Assembly (NCBI GenBank): GCA_964395665.1 | Contig: CAYNDH010000003.1 | Coordinates: 1 to 64,000 of the forward strand | DNA from: JAEZAF01 sp964395665 | Lineage (GTDB): Bacteria > Chloroflexota > Anaerolineae > Aggregatilineales > Phototrophicaceae | Direction: 5' to 3' | DNA: 64,000 nucleotides | Program-made: the position numbers and the translations under genes | Notes under the pieces: model-generated | What the model was told of the DNA's origin: nothing | The model's database searches: none | Seen by the model: the letters and a program-made list of their open reading frames with translations, nothing else | Shown here: in pieces, positions 1 through 9,319 of the stretch | Position numbering within the stretch: position 1 is the stretch's first letter | Layout of the letters: every line of letters starts with the position of its first letter

Positions 1-345
1 CCCTACACAAAACCGGCTTGCAGAGGCGCATTATGATCGAAACGTCAACAGAATCTAGCAGCTCATAGCAGGCGCGATTCGACTATTCAGCGTGATCACC
101 GCGCCTTTTGACCCGGCGCAATTTTCCTTCGATGTTCTGCAACGCGGGGCATAAGCCAATCGTCAGTATGTCTCACTGACCATGCGCCGCGTGCTGCACT
201 GGATTGCTTCGCTGATATGTTACACGGGCAATCAATCTTCAACCAATCCCCATACGTAGTGTAAAATGCTGTCTGCGTTTGGACATCGTTTGCTAATTTA
301 AGCCTTGCCTGAACCTTATTGCCTCTGAACGGAGTTTCCCAATTC
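1..345. other. Left-edge stretch without a supported gene
   Basis: I see no coding sequence with recognisable protein features here. A 109-codon open frame on the minus strand (96-425) has no recognisable domain and runs into the signal-peptide region of the next gene, so it is not called. The last part presumably carries the promoter of the DUF4397 gene, but I could not pick out a convincing -35/-10 pair. Confidence 0.5.
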
Positions 346-1701
346 ATGCGTAAATTGCTGCGTTTGGCATGTATCTGCCAGATGTTCATCTTCACCTTCA
401 CGGGTTTTGCACAGTCCACCGACACGCCGCCTGATCAGATGAGTCACTGGCGCTTTGCCCATTTTGGCACACGCGATCTGATGCTGGATGTGTATGTTCA
501 GGATCAGATTTCGCCTGTGCAGGACGTCACCTTTGGGGGCATCAGTGAATGGCAGACGATCTCAGCCGGGGTCTATCGCTTTGCCGCTTATGAGGCCGCA
601 GACAGCACGAACCCGCAGTTTGTGGTCGAAGAGATCGTGCTTGAGGGCGGCGAGTGGCTCACACTGGCGGCGGTTACCAGGGAAGGCCAGATGCGGGGCT
701 ATGTGGTTGAAGAAGATTTCAGCCCGCTGCCCGTCAATGAGAGCCGCCTGACCGTGTTCTATGCAATCGAAGATTCGCCTTCAGTTGAAGTCCGTGTCAA
801 CGGTGTATCGGTGATTCAGGCTTCACAGCTTGAAGACAATCCGAGGCAGATCACAATCCCCAGCGTAGATCTGGCTTCCGATACCTATAACCTTGACATC
901 ATCGAAAGCGGCGAATCGCAGAATGTGATTCTGGATGCGACGCAGGTGGAACTACTGCCGAATCGCACCTACCTGGCGGCGGCAGTCAATACCAGTGAAG
1001 ATCCGCGCTTTGTACTGGTCGGGACTGAACTTCAGACCATGAGTCAAACTGACGGCGACGACCGGGCACTGGTACGGGCGGCGCATCTGTCATCGGGTAC
1101 ATCGTCGCTGGATATCGCCTTCGATGGCGAGATTATCGAGAGCTTCAGCCAGCTTTACTTCCCGGAATTCACCGGCTGGTTTGAAGTCGATGCCGGACCG
1201 ATTGAAGTCAAGCTAAGCCTGAACAGCACGGGCGAAGAGATCCTGCCCCCGACCACAATCGACATATCAGGTGGCAGTTTTACCACCCTGTTGATCATCG
1301 GCTCGCCGCAGAATGACACCCTCGAAATTCAGCCGGTACAAGAGGATTTCACACCGGTACCGCCTAATTTCGTCCGCGTCAATATATTCAATGCCTATCC
1401 GGGCATTGGCGCATTGGATTTCGCCGATGCAGACGGCGAAGCCTATATCGAACGCCTTGGATATCCGGGCTTTTTCGGTGGGAATAACGGCTTCAGCACC
1501 TTCAGTCTGGAAGCTGGGACCTATGACCTTCAGATCCGGCTCAACGCGACCGGGGAAAGCCTTGTCGATCTGACTGGCACCAGCTTTTACTCTGGTCGCA
1601 GTTATTTCATCGCCCCCATCGATGCCGATCCCCCCTACGTGCTGACCTTCAGCGACGTGCAGGAAACGCAGCATCTGCTGCGGGAAGAAGATGCGCAGTA
1701 G
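346..1701 (+). CDS. Secreted DUF4397-repeat protein
   Basis: Predicted secreted protein of 451 residues. The ATG at 346 is chosen over an in-frame TTG at 319 because it follows a GGAG at 331-334 and opens directly into a signal peptide (MRKLLRLACICQMFIFTF, cut near TGFAQS). The mature part holds about four copies of a beta-sandwich unit that begins with a hydrophobic strand and an Ala-Tyr/Ala-His turn, near residues 32, 132, 239 and 341. The third copy (LVRAAHLSSGTSSLDIAFDG) matches the DUF4397 pattern best. The family is found in extracytoplasmic proteins and has no established enzymatic role, so binding or surface structure is only an inference. It converges with tyrS. Confidence 0.8.
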   Translation: MRKLLRLACICQMFIFTFTGFAQSTDTPPDQMSHWRFAHFGTRDLMLDVYVQDQISPVQDVTFGGISEWQTISAGVYRFAAYEAADSTNPQFVVEEIVLEGGEWLTLAAVTREGQMRGYVVEEDFSPLPVNESRLTVFYAIEDSPSVEVRVNGVSVIQASQLEDNPRQITIPSVDLASDTYNLDIIESGESQNVILDATQVELLPNRTYLAAAVNTSEDPRFVLVGTELQTMSQTDGDDRALVRAAHLSSGTSSLDIAFDGEIIESFSQLYFPEFTGWFEVDAGPIEVKLSLNSTGEEILPPTTIDISGGSFTTLLIIGSPQNDTLEIQPVQEDFTPVPPNFVRVNIFNAYPGIGALDFADADGEAYIERLGYPGFFGGNNGFSTFSLEAGTYDLQIRLNATGESLVDLTGTSFYSGRSYFIAPIDADPPYVLTFSDVQETQHLLREEDAQ

Positions 1702-1782
1702 CAGATGATCGATCAAGTGATCTCTGGGGAATATTGCGGATATCTAAATCATAGGGCGGCATGGCGCCCTCTATGGGATGTG

Positions 1783-1808
1783 CAGGGGCCGGATTCTTCC
1801 GGCCCTGT
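1783..1808. terminator. GC-rich hairpin between convergent genes
   Basis: GGGCCGGA and TCCGGCCC pair around a TTCT loop, and the stem extends outward with one bulged G. It lies between the convergent DUF4397 and tyrS genes, as expected for a shared terminator. A short AGGGCG/CGCCCT hairpin lies just before it (1753-1770). There is no long T-run, so confidence is moderate. Confidence 0.45.
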
Positions 1809-1888
1809 TGATACACATCCCGAACATGCAAAGTACCAGGCGACGGACAAGCCCCGTCGGGCGTCCTACAGGATACGACAGCGGCGGC

Positions 1889-3157
1889 TTAAGCGCCTGA
1901 CACCAGTCTGACGAATTTGCGCTTGCCCACCTGAAGCACCGCAGGCAGCATCTGGGGCGTGATCATCAGATTCGCATCCTCTACGACCTGATCATTCAGC
2001 CGGACGCCGTTCTGCTCGATCAACCGCTTACCTTCCTTGCCGCTGCTGACCATGTTCAGGCGGCGCAGGATATCCAGTACCCGTTCTTCAGATGCCAGCG
2101 CCTCTTCTGCAATATCCTGCGGGATGCCGCTGCCCCCACGGAAGACTTCATCCCAGTTGGCCTGTGCCGCCTGTGATGCTTCTTCCCCATGGAAGATAGT
2201 GACGATTTCCCGCGCAAGCTGCATTTTCGTCTCGTTCGGGTGAAGTTCACCGGAATCGAGCTTGCGCTGAAGTTCGTCCACCTGAACAGGAAGCCAGCCC
2301 AGCAGCAGCTTGAAGAAAATCGGCATCGCCTTATCCGGCAGGCTCATCACCTTGCCGAACATATCATTCGGGTGCGACAGCAGCGGGATATGGTTGCCGA
2401 GGCTCTTACTCATCTTGATCTCGCCATCAGTCCCCGGCAGGCTCTCGCCCATGATGATCGCGATCTGCGGCTTCTGTCCAAGGCCCTGCTGAAGCTTGCG
2501 GCCAGCCACAAGGATATTGAATAACTGATCCTGCCCGCCGACCTGCACATCCGCTTCCTGCGCGACCGCGTCGTAAGCCTGCATCAGCGCGTAGAAGAAC
2601 TCGTGCAGGTAGATCGGTGCATTTTCGCTCACACGCTTGGCGAAATTGTCACGCACCAGAAACTGCTGGACGGTGAAGTTGCTGGCAAGGCGGATGATGT
2701 CAGCGAAATCGAGTGTCGATAGCCATTCATCGTTGCGTCGTACACGGGTCAGATCAGGGTCAAGGATTTTGAAGGCCTGTTCTGCATAGGTCTGCGCGTT
2801 GCGGTCCACTTCTTCCGGCGTCAGTTGATTGCGCGCCTTGTCCTTGTCGGACGGATCACCGATCAGACTGGTAAACGTACCGATCAGGAAGGTGACATCA
2901 TGCCCGAATTCCTGAAACTGGCGCAGCTTCCGCATCGTGATCGTATGACCGAGATGCAGATCCGCCGTGCGTGGATCGTAGCCGCAGTACACCCGCAGCG
3001 GACGCCCCTGCTGCTGGCATTCGATCAGCCGTTCGCGCAGTTCTTTCGTCATCGCTGCTTTGGTTTCGGGGTCGCCGTATTCCGCCCCGGACATCAACAC
3101 TTCGACCTGTTCGTCAATGCTGGTGGTCGGGGTTGAGGTTTTAGAGGGTGTTGTCAT
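1889..3157 (-). CDS. tyrS: Tyrosyl-tRNA synthetase
   Basis: Class I aminoacyl-tRNA synthetase that charges tRNA-Tyr in the cytoplasm. In the 422-residue product the HIGH signature appears as HLGH (residues 68-71) and the second signature as KMSKS (248-252), followed by an anticodon-binding region and a C-terminal S4-like RNA-binding domain (about 355-420, with KEGKRLIEQNGVRLN). Its length and the exact KMSKS fit the TyrZ-type subfamily rather than the E. coli TyrS type; that subtype call is by eye. It is transcribed divergently from alaS, with about 235 bp between the starts. I looked for a T-box leader in that spacer and did not find one. Confidence 0.96.
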   Translation of the reverse strand: MTTPSKTSTPTTSIDEQVEVLMSGAEYGDPETKAAMTKELRERLIECQQQGRPLRVYCGYDPRTADLHLGHTITMRKLRQFQEFGHDVTFLIGTFTSLIGDPSDKDKARNQLTPEEVDRNAQTYAEQAFKILDPDLTRVRRNDEWLSTLDFADIIRLASNFTVQQFLVRDNFAKRVSENAPIYLHEFFYALMQAYDAVAQEADVQVGGQDQLFNILVAGRKLQQGLGQKPQIAIIMGESLPGTDGEIKMSKSLGNHIPLLSHPNDMFGKVMSLPDKAMPIFFKLLLGWLPVQVDELQRKLDSGELHPNETKMQLAREIVTIFHGEEASQAAQANWDEVFRGGSGIPQDIAEEALASEERVLDILRRLNMVSSGKEGKRLIEQNGVRLNDQVVEDANLMITPQMLPAVLQVGKRKFVRLVSGA

Positions 3158-3256
3158 TTGAGAGATCCATATCCATTATCATCAGGTCAGAATTGCGCGT
3201 AGTGTAGCATAGATTACCGGATTTCAACAAGAGAAGCTTTTCCGTTATGAACCCTA

Positions 3257-3286
3257 TTGACCTATAGTGACCCTTTATGATTAAAT
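3257..3286 (+). promoter_or_regulatory. Possible alaS promoter
   Basis: TTGACC (3257-3262) and TTAAAT (3281-3286) are separated by 18 nt in the tyrS-alaS spacer. The -10 match is only 4 of 6, so this is a candidate only. Confidence 0.3.
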
Positions 3287-3391
3287 ACAGGATAACGTTT
3301 TCCGGCCAGGCGAAAGTGTCTTGTGGCACTTCTGCTCGCCTACTATAATCAAGGCAGGTTTTCGGTGAAATACAATCAGGGACTCCCACAG

Positions 3392-6121
3392 ATGAAAATG
3401 ATGACCAGCGCGGAGATTCGCGCGGCATTTCTGGATTTTTTTGAAGAATTCGGGCATAAGCAGGTTCCATCCTCTTCGCTTGTGCCAGCCAATGACCCTA
3501 CCCTGCTGTTTGCCAACTCTGGCATGGTACAGTTCAAGGATGTCTTTTTAGGAACCGACAAGCGCGATTACAGGCGTGCTACCACGTCGCAGAAGTGTAT
3601 GCGTGTCTCCGGCAAGCACAATGACCTTGAAAACGTCGGGCCGTCGCCGCGCCATCACACCTTTTTTGAGATGCTCGGCAACTTCAGCTTCGGCGATTAC
3701 TTCAAGCAGGATGCGATCCGTTATGCCTATATCCTGCTGACAGAGGTCTATCAGCTTCCGACCGACCGTCTGGTATTCACGGTATATGAGAACGACAACG
3801 AAGCATACAACATCTGGGTGAATGAAATCGGTGTCGATCCGAAACGTGTGGCGCGCATGGGGCCGAAGACCAACTTCTGGCAGATGGCCGAGACCGGTCC
3901 CTGCGGCCCGACTTCAGAGATTCACTGGGACAAAGATCCTGATCAGGGTGTGGACAGCATTATCCCGATGCTTCAGGAAGAGGATGATCGCTTCCTTGAA
4001 ATCTGGAATCTGGTGTTCATGCAGTACAACCGCAAACAGGCAGATCCAGCGCACACCGGCCAGTTTGATGAGCCGCTGCCTGCGCCCGGTGTCGATACCG
4101 GCATGGGGCTGGAACGGATTGTCAGCGTGGTGCAGGGTGTGACCGCGAATTATGAAACTGATCTGTTTATGCCGATTGTCGAAGCGACACAGGCACTTAC
4201 CGGCCACAGCGACGCCGAACGCGACGCCAATATCATCCCGTACCGCGTGATCGCGGATCATACCCGTGCGGCAGTCTTTTTGATCGCCGACGGTGTGCGC
4301 CCCGGCGCAAAGGGACGGGACTCGGTCTGCCGTCTGGTGATCCGGCGTGCGGCGCGCTTTGGCAGCAAAATCGGATTCAACGAGCCATTTCTCGCCAAAG
4401 TCGCGGATGCGGTCATCAGCGTGATGGGGGATCATTACACCGAACTGACCGAACGCGCCGAAGCAATCAAGCGCACCATCACCAAGGAAGAAGTCGCGTT
4501 TCGTCGGACACTGGATCGCGGTGTCGGTGAACTGAACGCGATGCTCGACGAGTTACCACAGAACGGCACGCTTTCCGGTGAACAGGCTTTTTACCTTAAG
4601 GCTACACTGGGGCTGCCGCTGGAAGTGATCAAGGACATCGGTGAAGAGCGCGGTTATCACGTCGATGAGGCGGGATTCGCGAAGGCCGAAGAAGCGCACT
4701 CACTCGTCAGCGGCGGTGGGCAGGCCATGGGACAGATCGCGACCGCCGAAAGCTATAAGGAACTGCTGGATCAATTGAAGGCATCCGGCCAGCTTGGGGA
4801 TAACGGCGTCAATTATCTGCCGTATGGCGAGACCCGCATTGATACGCGGCTGGTGTCCCTGCTGATCAACGGCCAGACGGTCGAGAGCGCCATTGTCGGC
4901 GATCAGGTCGAAGTCGTGCTTCAGGATACGCCCTTCTATGTGGAAGCGGGTGGACAGGTCAGCGACACCGGCTGGATTTACGGTAATGGCTGGACAATCG
5001 AAGTAGATGACACGCGCCGCCCCACCAGCGGGTTGATCGTCATCAGTGGTGAAGTGATCGAAGGCACACCGCGTCCCGACCAGCCTGTGACAGCCGAAGT
5101 CGATCACGAGCGGCGGGCGGACGTCACCCGCAATCACACCGCCACACATCTGCTCCATGCTGCGCTGCGTAACCATCTGGGGACGCATGTCCAGCAGCGT
5201 GGGTCACTGGTCGCGCCGGAACGCCTGCGCTTTGACTTTTCACATGATGCCAAAGTGACAGCGGATGAGCTGCGCCAGATCGAAGCCGAAGTCAATCAGC
5301 ATATTTTGCAGAATGAAGCCGTCATCGCCGCAGAAAAATCGCTGAATGAAGCACGGGCTGAAGGCGCGATGGCGCTGTTCGGCGAGAAGTACGGCGATCA
5401 CGTGCGAACCATCAGCATTGGCAGCAATGACAGCAGGAGCAATAACGGCAGCAGTAACAGCCGCTACAGCTATGAACTCTGCGGCGGCGTCCATGTGAAG
5501 GAAACCGGACAGATCGGCACCTTTGTGATCGTCGGGGAAGGCAGCACCAGCGCAGGAGTACGCCGTATTGAAGCGCTGACCGGACATGAAGCGCTGAATT
5601 ACCTTCAGCACACGCTTGACTCGCTGCATGGGATTGCCGACCGGTTGAACACCACACCAGACGGCGTTTATGACCGCGTGGCCGCTTTACAGGATGAGCT
5701 GGCCGAATCCCGCCGTCAGATCGCCCGTCTGCGCCGTGATCTGGCGAAGATCGAGTTCGAGAAGGCATTAGATGCGGTCGAAGAGATCAACGGCGTACCC
5801 ACACTGATCGCACAGTTCGATGGTGTGACGGCGGAGACGCTCCGCGAGATGTCGGACTGGTTCCGTGGCAAGGTGAAAAGCGGAGTCTTCGTCGGGGCCA
5901 GTGTCATAGACGACAAGCCGCAGCTTCTGGCCGTTGTCAGCGATGACCTGACGAAAAAGGGCCTGCACGCGGGCAATCTGATCAAGGCAGCGGCGGCAGT
6001 GGTCGGCGGCGGCGGCGGCGGACGTCCCAATATGGCGCAGGCCGGTGGCAAGGATGTGGATCGCGTCCCTGATGCGCTGGGAACAGCGCGCCAGTGGATC
6101 GCTGAACACTACCAGACATAA
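3392..6121 (+). CDS. alaS: Alanyl-tRNA synthetase
   Basis: Class II synthetase charging tRNA-Ala, with an editing domain that hydrolyses Ser/Gly-tRNA-Ala. The start at 3392 (MKMMTSAEIR) gives 909 residues; an upstream in-frame GTG at 3323 would add a non-homologous tail. The catalytic core is intact at the N-terminus (ANDPTLLFANSGMVQFKDVF). The editing-site zinc motifs are present: HxxxH within NHTATHLLH (about 581-589) and CGGVH (about 697-701). A C-Ala domain ends the protein with a Gly-rich stretch (GGGGGGRPNMAQAGG). A Ser/Asn-rich insertion (about 678-693) sits just before CGGVH. It is the first gene of a five-gene operon. Confidence 0.97.
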   Translation: MKMMTSAEIRAAFLDFFEEFGHKQVPSSSLVPANDPTLLFANSGMVQFKDVFLGTDKRDYRRATTSQKCMRVSGKHNDLENVGPSPRHHTFFEMLGNFSFGDYFKQDAIRYAYILLTEVYQLPTDRLVFTVYENDNEAYNIWVNEIGVDPKRVARMGPKTNFWQMAETGPCGPTSEIHWDKDPDQGVDSIIPMLQEEDDRFLEIWNLVFMQYNRKQADPAHTGQFDEPLPAPGVDTGMGLERIVSVVQGVTANYETDLFMPIVEATQALTGHSDAERDANIIPYRVIADHTRAAVFLIADGVRPGAKGRDSVCRLVIRRAARFGSKIGFNEPFLAKVADAVISVMGDHYTELTERAEAIKRTITKEEVAFRRTLDRGVGELNAMLDELPQNGTLSGEQAFYLKATLGLPLEVIKDIGEERGYHVDEAGFAKAEEAHSLVSGGGQAMGQIATAESYKELLDQLKASGQLGDNGVNYLPYGETRIDTRLVSLLINGQTVESAIVGDQVEVVLQDTPFYVEAGGQVSDTGWIYGNGWTIEVDDTRRPTSGLIVISGEVIEGTPRPDQPVTAEVDHERRADVTRNHTATHLLHAALRNHLGTHVQQRGSLVAPERLRFDFSHDAKVTADELRQIEAEVNQHILQNEAVIAAEKSLNEARAEGAMALFGEKYGDHVRTISIGSNDSRSNNGSSNSRYSYELCGGVHVKETGQIGTFVIVGEGSTSAGVRRIEALTGHEALNYLQHTLDSLHGIADRLNTTPDGVYDRVAALQDELAESRRQIARLRRDLAKIEFEKALDAVEEINGVPTLIAQFDGVTAETLREMSDWFRGKVKSGVFVGASVIDDKPQLLAVVSDDLTKKGLHAGNLIKAAAAVVGGGGGGRPNMAQAGGKDVDRVPDALGTARQWIAEHYQT

Positions 6122-6126
6122 AAGCC

Positions 6127-7680
6127 ATGCCGAACGAAATCACATTCGTCCAGATTGAGCATGGTGAAGACGCGGTCTCGGTAAAGGATCGCCTCTCGTT
6201 TCTGCGTGGACAGAATGTCCTGCTCATCTGGCCGGAAGAAGGGACAGCACTCACCCGTAAACTCGATCTGGTGCTGGTACAGCGTGAAGCGATGCGCCGC
6301 GCGATCCGTATGGCACTCGTCACGCATGATGAAAAGATCATGGAACACGCCCGTGACCTGAACATCAGCACGTTTGAGACGATTGGTGCTGCCCAGAAAG
6401 GCCGCTGGAAACGCGGACGCAGCAAGGTCTTCACTTCACGCGATGACAAACCAGGGGAAACACCACTGCCTGAAGACCTGATGGATGTCGCCAGCCGGGT
6501 GCGCGGATCACCGGCGCTGTCGGCATCCCGCTGGGTCACATCCCTGATCCTGCTGACACTGCTCGGCGCGGCGGCGGTGTTCGCCGTGCTGATTGTGCCG
6601 GGTGCGACGGTGACACTTGTGCTTGCCGAAGAGACGATAGAAGTCAGCCAGCAGATTATCGCGTCGGCCAGCGCGACCACCACCGACGTGGATGAGGGCA
6701 TCATCCCGGCACGTACACGTAAAATCGAAATTGAGGAAAATGCGAGCCGTTCCACCAGCGGCGCACAGAGCCTGCCACCCTCTACTGCAACCGGCACGAT
6801 CCGTTTCGTCAATCAGAGTGATGAGGCGATCACCATCCCAGCCGGGACGGTGGTCAGCACCACCACCAGCGACCCAGTCCGCTTTGCAACCACCATTAAC
6901 GCGACCCTGACGGCGGGTGCCAATCAGATTGTTGAAGTCGGCATTCAGGCTTTAAGCAGCAGTGCCGGGGCGCAGGGAAATGTCGATGCTGGCCTGATCA
7001 CCACTGTTGAAGCTGAATGGAGTGATCAGGTCACGGTGATCAACCTCATCGCGACGACGGGCGGACAGGATAACACCGTGCGGATTGTCACACAGGAAGA
7101 TCAGGATCGTCTGCTGGCGGCGCTGCGCCAGCAGTTGCAGGCGCGGGCGCTGATGGAATTCGAAGCGCAGCTTGTCGAAAATGAGATCGTGATCGCAGAC
7201 TCTATCAGCATCCTGCCGGATGGTGAGCGCGAAGACTGGAAGACCTTCAGCCATGAAGTCGGGCAGCCAGCCGATACAGTGCGGCTGTCGATGCGGGCCA
7301 TTGTGCAGGTGATCGTCGTCGATCAGCGGCGTGGAGAGGAAATCGTTTTTGCGCGCATGGGACAACAGATCCCGCGCGGACGCCAGATCGTGCCGGAGAG
7401 CGTGGAATATCTCATCGGGCCAGTGACGGAAGTGCGCGACAACGGTGATGTGGTCTTCAGCGTCACGGGCCGGGGACGTGTGACCGGGCGTGTCAGCCCA
7501 GCGCAAGTGCAGGAAGGGCTGGTCGGTAAAACGATTGAAGAAGCCCGCGCCTATCTGGTCAGTGCGGTCGATTTAAAGTCAGGGACTGTGCCGGATATTA
7601 TCATCCAGCCCGATCTGCTGGGACGGCTGCCGCTGCTTCCCATGCGCATTCAGGTCAACCTGGTCGAGGCCGGCGCATGA
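6127..7680 (+). CDS. Baseplate-J-like single-span membrane protein
   Basis: 517 residues, starting 5 nt after the alaS stop. The N-terminal ~110 residues form an alpha/beta region with a Lys/Arg-rich end (KGRWKRGRSKV). A single membrane span follows at about 136-158, and the rest is a large, probably extracytoplasmic part that includes a beta-rich section (STATGTIRFVNQSDEAITIP) resembling the baseplate J / gp47-like family annotated in Chloroflexota. No phage genes are nearby, so this is a chromosomal relative, not a tail protein. Its place between alaS and ruvX suggests a conserved envelope role, but the function is unknown. Confidence 0.65.
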   Translation: MPNEITFVQIEHGEDAVSVKDRLSFLRGQNVLLIWPEEGTALTRKLDLVLVQREAMRRAIRMALVTHDEKIMEHARDLNISTFETIGAAQKGRWKRGRSKVFTSRDDKPGETPLPEDLMDVASRVRGSPALSASRWVTSLILLTLLGAAAVFAVLIVPGATVTLVLAEETIEVSQQIIASASATTTDVDEGIIPARTRKIEIEENASRSTSGAQSLPPSTATGTIRFVNQSDEAITIPAGTVVSTTTSDPVRFATTINATLTAGANQIVEVGIQALSSSAGAQGNVDAGLITTVEAEWSDQVTVINLIATTGGQDNTVRIVTQEDQDRLLAALRQQLQARALMEFEAQLVENEIVIADSISILPDGEREDWKTFSHEVGQPADTVRLSMRAIVQVIVVDQRRGEEIVFARMGQQIPRGRQIVPESVEYLIGPVTEVRDNGDVVFSVTGRGRVTGRVSPAQVQEGLVGKTIEEARAYLVSAVDLKSGTVPDIIIQPDLLGRLPLLPMRIQVNLVEAGA

Positions 7681-8210
7681 CATTTCCGACACAGGGCAGG
7701 CTCCTTGGTATTGATCACGGTTTGCAGCGTATCGGCCTTGCCACCAGCGACGGCTCGCAGTTCATCGCCCGTGAGCTGATGGTGATCCAGCGCAAATCAC
7801 GGGCAGAGGATTTCGCACGCATTCAGCAGATCATCCAGCGTGAACAGGTCGTCGGGATCGTCCTTGGGATGCCGTATAACGATTCGATTGATGAAGGTCT
7901 CCACCAGCAGGCTGATACCGTCCGGTTGTGGGCAGAACGCCTGACAGACACGGTTCCGCTGCCTGTCCTGCTGTGGGATGAGCAGTACAGCAGCGCCGAT
8001 GCGCAGGAGCTGGCCCGTCAGAAGCGGCGCAAGCCCCGCGATCCGATCGATGATCTGGCGGCGCGTGTGGTCCTGCAGTGCTATCTTGACGCCCGACGTG
8101 ATGGACTGGTAGAGCCATCCACACTAACGATTCTTAATCCCCTTTCGAATACAAACAGAACAGTCACGGATGACCCATCAGATCATCCGGATGAGGAGCG
8201 CAGCACTTGA
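7677..8210 (+). CDS. ruvX: RuvX/YqgF RNase H-fold nuclease
   Basis: Putative pre-16S rRNA nuclease / Holliday-junction resolvase-like protein (YqgF family), 177 residues. The RNase H-fold acidic motifs are visible: LLGIDHGLQRIG (Asp13), a GMPYNDSIDEG loop, DEQYSSADAQE in place of the usual DERxTT, and DDLAARVVLQCYLD near the end. The C-terminal ~25 residues are an acidic, polar extension. Its ATG overlaps the previous stop by 4 nt (ATGA), implying translational coupling. The order alaS ... ruvX ... mltG is a known conserved arrangement in several bacterial phyla. Confidence 0.9.
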   Translation: MTFPTQGRLLGIDHGLQRIGLATSDGSQFIARELMVIQRKSRAEDFARIQQIIQREQVVGIVLGMPYNDSIDEGLHQQADTVRLWAERLTDTVPLPVLLWDEQYSSADAQELARQKRRKPRDPIDDLAARVVLQCYLDARRDGLVEPSTLTILNPLSNTNRTVTDDPSDHPDEERST

Positions 8211-9319
8211 GAAATCGGTCTATCGCTATTGTAATGACCCTTTTCGCCATCGGTGTTACCCTGCTGATCTGTGCCGGTGTCGTATATCTGCTGGCTGGAG
8301 ATCAGATCATTGATGGCGTTCGCACTACCCTGTTGAGGATGGCGCTGGCAGGCCGGGAAGAAGATCTGGCGCGGTCTTTCAGTACGAATACCGATCCGGT
8401 GCGGTTCACAGTCGCATCCGGTGAGGCCCCGGCCACCATCGCCGGACGACTGCAAAGCGCAAACCTGATACTCGATGCCGACCTGTTTTTTGATTACATC
8501 CGCGCCGAAAAACTTGATATTGAACTTGAGGCCGGGACGTACTTCCTCAATCAGGCCCAGACCATCCCGCAGATCGCCCTGGCGCTGACGGATTCCCGCT
8601 TCAGCCAGATCACCTTCTCGATCCTTCCCGGCTGGCGCATCGAGGAAGTGGCCGCAGCCGTCGATGCAAACAGTCTGTTCGCGTTTACCGGCAGTGATTT
8701 CCTGCAAATCGTGCAGCATGATGCGGTGGTCGATCCGGCATTTGCAGCACGGGTTCAGCTTCCGGAAAGGGCCTCACTGGAAGGCTTCCTGTATCCGGAT
8801 ACCTACCAGTTCGCGCCGGAGGTGACCGCCGTGCAGGTGCGGGATGAGCTGCTGGAAGCCTTTAACAACGCGGTCACGATCGAGATGGAAAACGACGCCG
8901 CACTGCGCGGTTATAACCTGTTCGAGATCGTGACGATGGCTTCGATTGTCGAACGTGAGGCCGTGCGCAACGACGAAAAAGCCAAGATCGCCGGTGTATA
9001 TTTCAACCGGCTGACGCAGAATATGAATATGGATGCCGATCCAACCGTGCAGTATGCGCTTGGTAATTCACGCGGGACATGGTGGGCGCGGATCACCGGC
9101 GCGGATTACTCGGCGGTACGTTCAGAATACAATACCTATCTGAATTTGGGGCTGCCGCCGGGACCGATTGCCAATCCCGGACGCGATGCGATTATGGCCG
9201 CTATCTACCCGGAAGCATCGGATTTCCTGTACTTCCGGGCGGACTGCCGCGATGATGGTTATCATGAATTCGCCTACACATATGAAGAACATCTGCGGAA
9301 CGGCTGCTCCAGTCGATGA
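8207..9319 (+). CDS. mltG: Endolytic murein transglycosylase MltG
   Basis: Cleaves nascent peptidoglycan strands from the membrane (YceG family). The start is TTG at 8207, supported by GAGGAG at 8193-8198 with an 8-nt spacer and by the membrane anchor that follows at once (residues 5-30). A LysM-like region (about 68-115) precedes the catalytic domain. The family motifs LEGFLYPDTY (191-200) and MASIVEREA are present, with predicted catalytic Glu249, then DADPTVQYALG and LGLPPGPIANPG. At 370 residues the length is normal. It overlaps ruvX by 4 nt and the next gene by 4 nt. Confidence 0.94.
   Translation: MRNRSIAIVMTLFAIGVTLLICAGVVYLLAGDQIIDGVRTTLLRMALAGREEDLARSFSTNTDPVRFTVASGEAPATIAGRLQSANLILDADLFFDYIRAEKLDIELEAGTYFLNQAQTIPQIALALTDSRFSQITFSILPGWRIEEVAAAVDANSLFAFTGSDFLQIVQHDAVVDPAFAARVQLPERASLEGFLYPDTYQFAPEVTAVQVRDELLEAFNNAVTIEMENDAALRGYNLFEIVTMASIVEREAVRNDEKAKIAGVYFNRLTQNMNMDADPTVQYALGNSRGTWWARITGADYSAVRSEYNTYLNLGLPPGPIANPGRDAIMAAIYPEASDFLYFRADCRDDGYHEFAYTYEEHLRNGCSSR

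Noticed and set aside
96..425. 109-codon minus-strand open frame at the left edge
   Set aside because: No recognisable domain, and it overlaps the signal peptide of the DUF4397 gene.
3158..3391. T-box leader for tyrS or alaS
   Set aside because: No antiterminator motif of the AGGGTGGNACCGCG type and no specifier hairpin could be seen; the same holds upstream of glyQS.
5982..6812. 276-codon minus-strand frame opposite alaS and the J-like gene
   Set aside because: Arg/Ser-rich composition typical of an antisense reading of GC-biased codons; no motif.
6127..7680. Prophage or contractile-injection baseplate gene
   Set aside because: No tail, sheath or other phage genes nearby; it sits in a housekeeping operon and has a membrane span.
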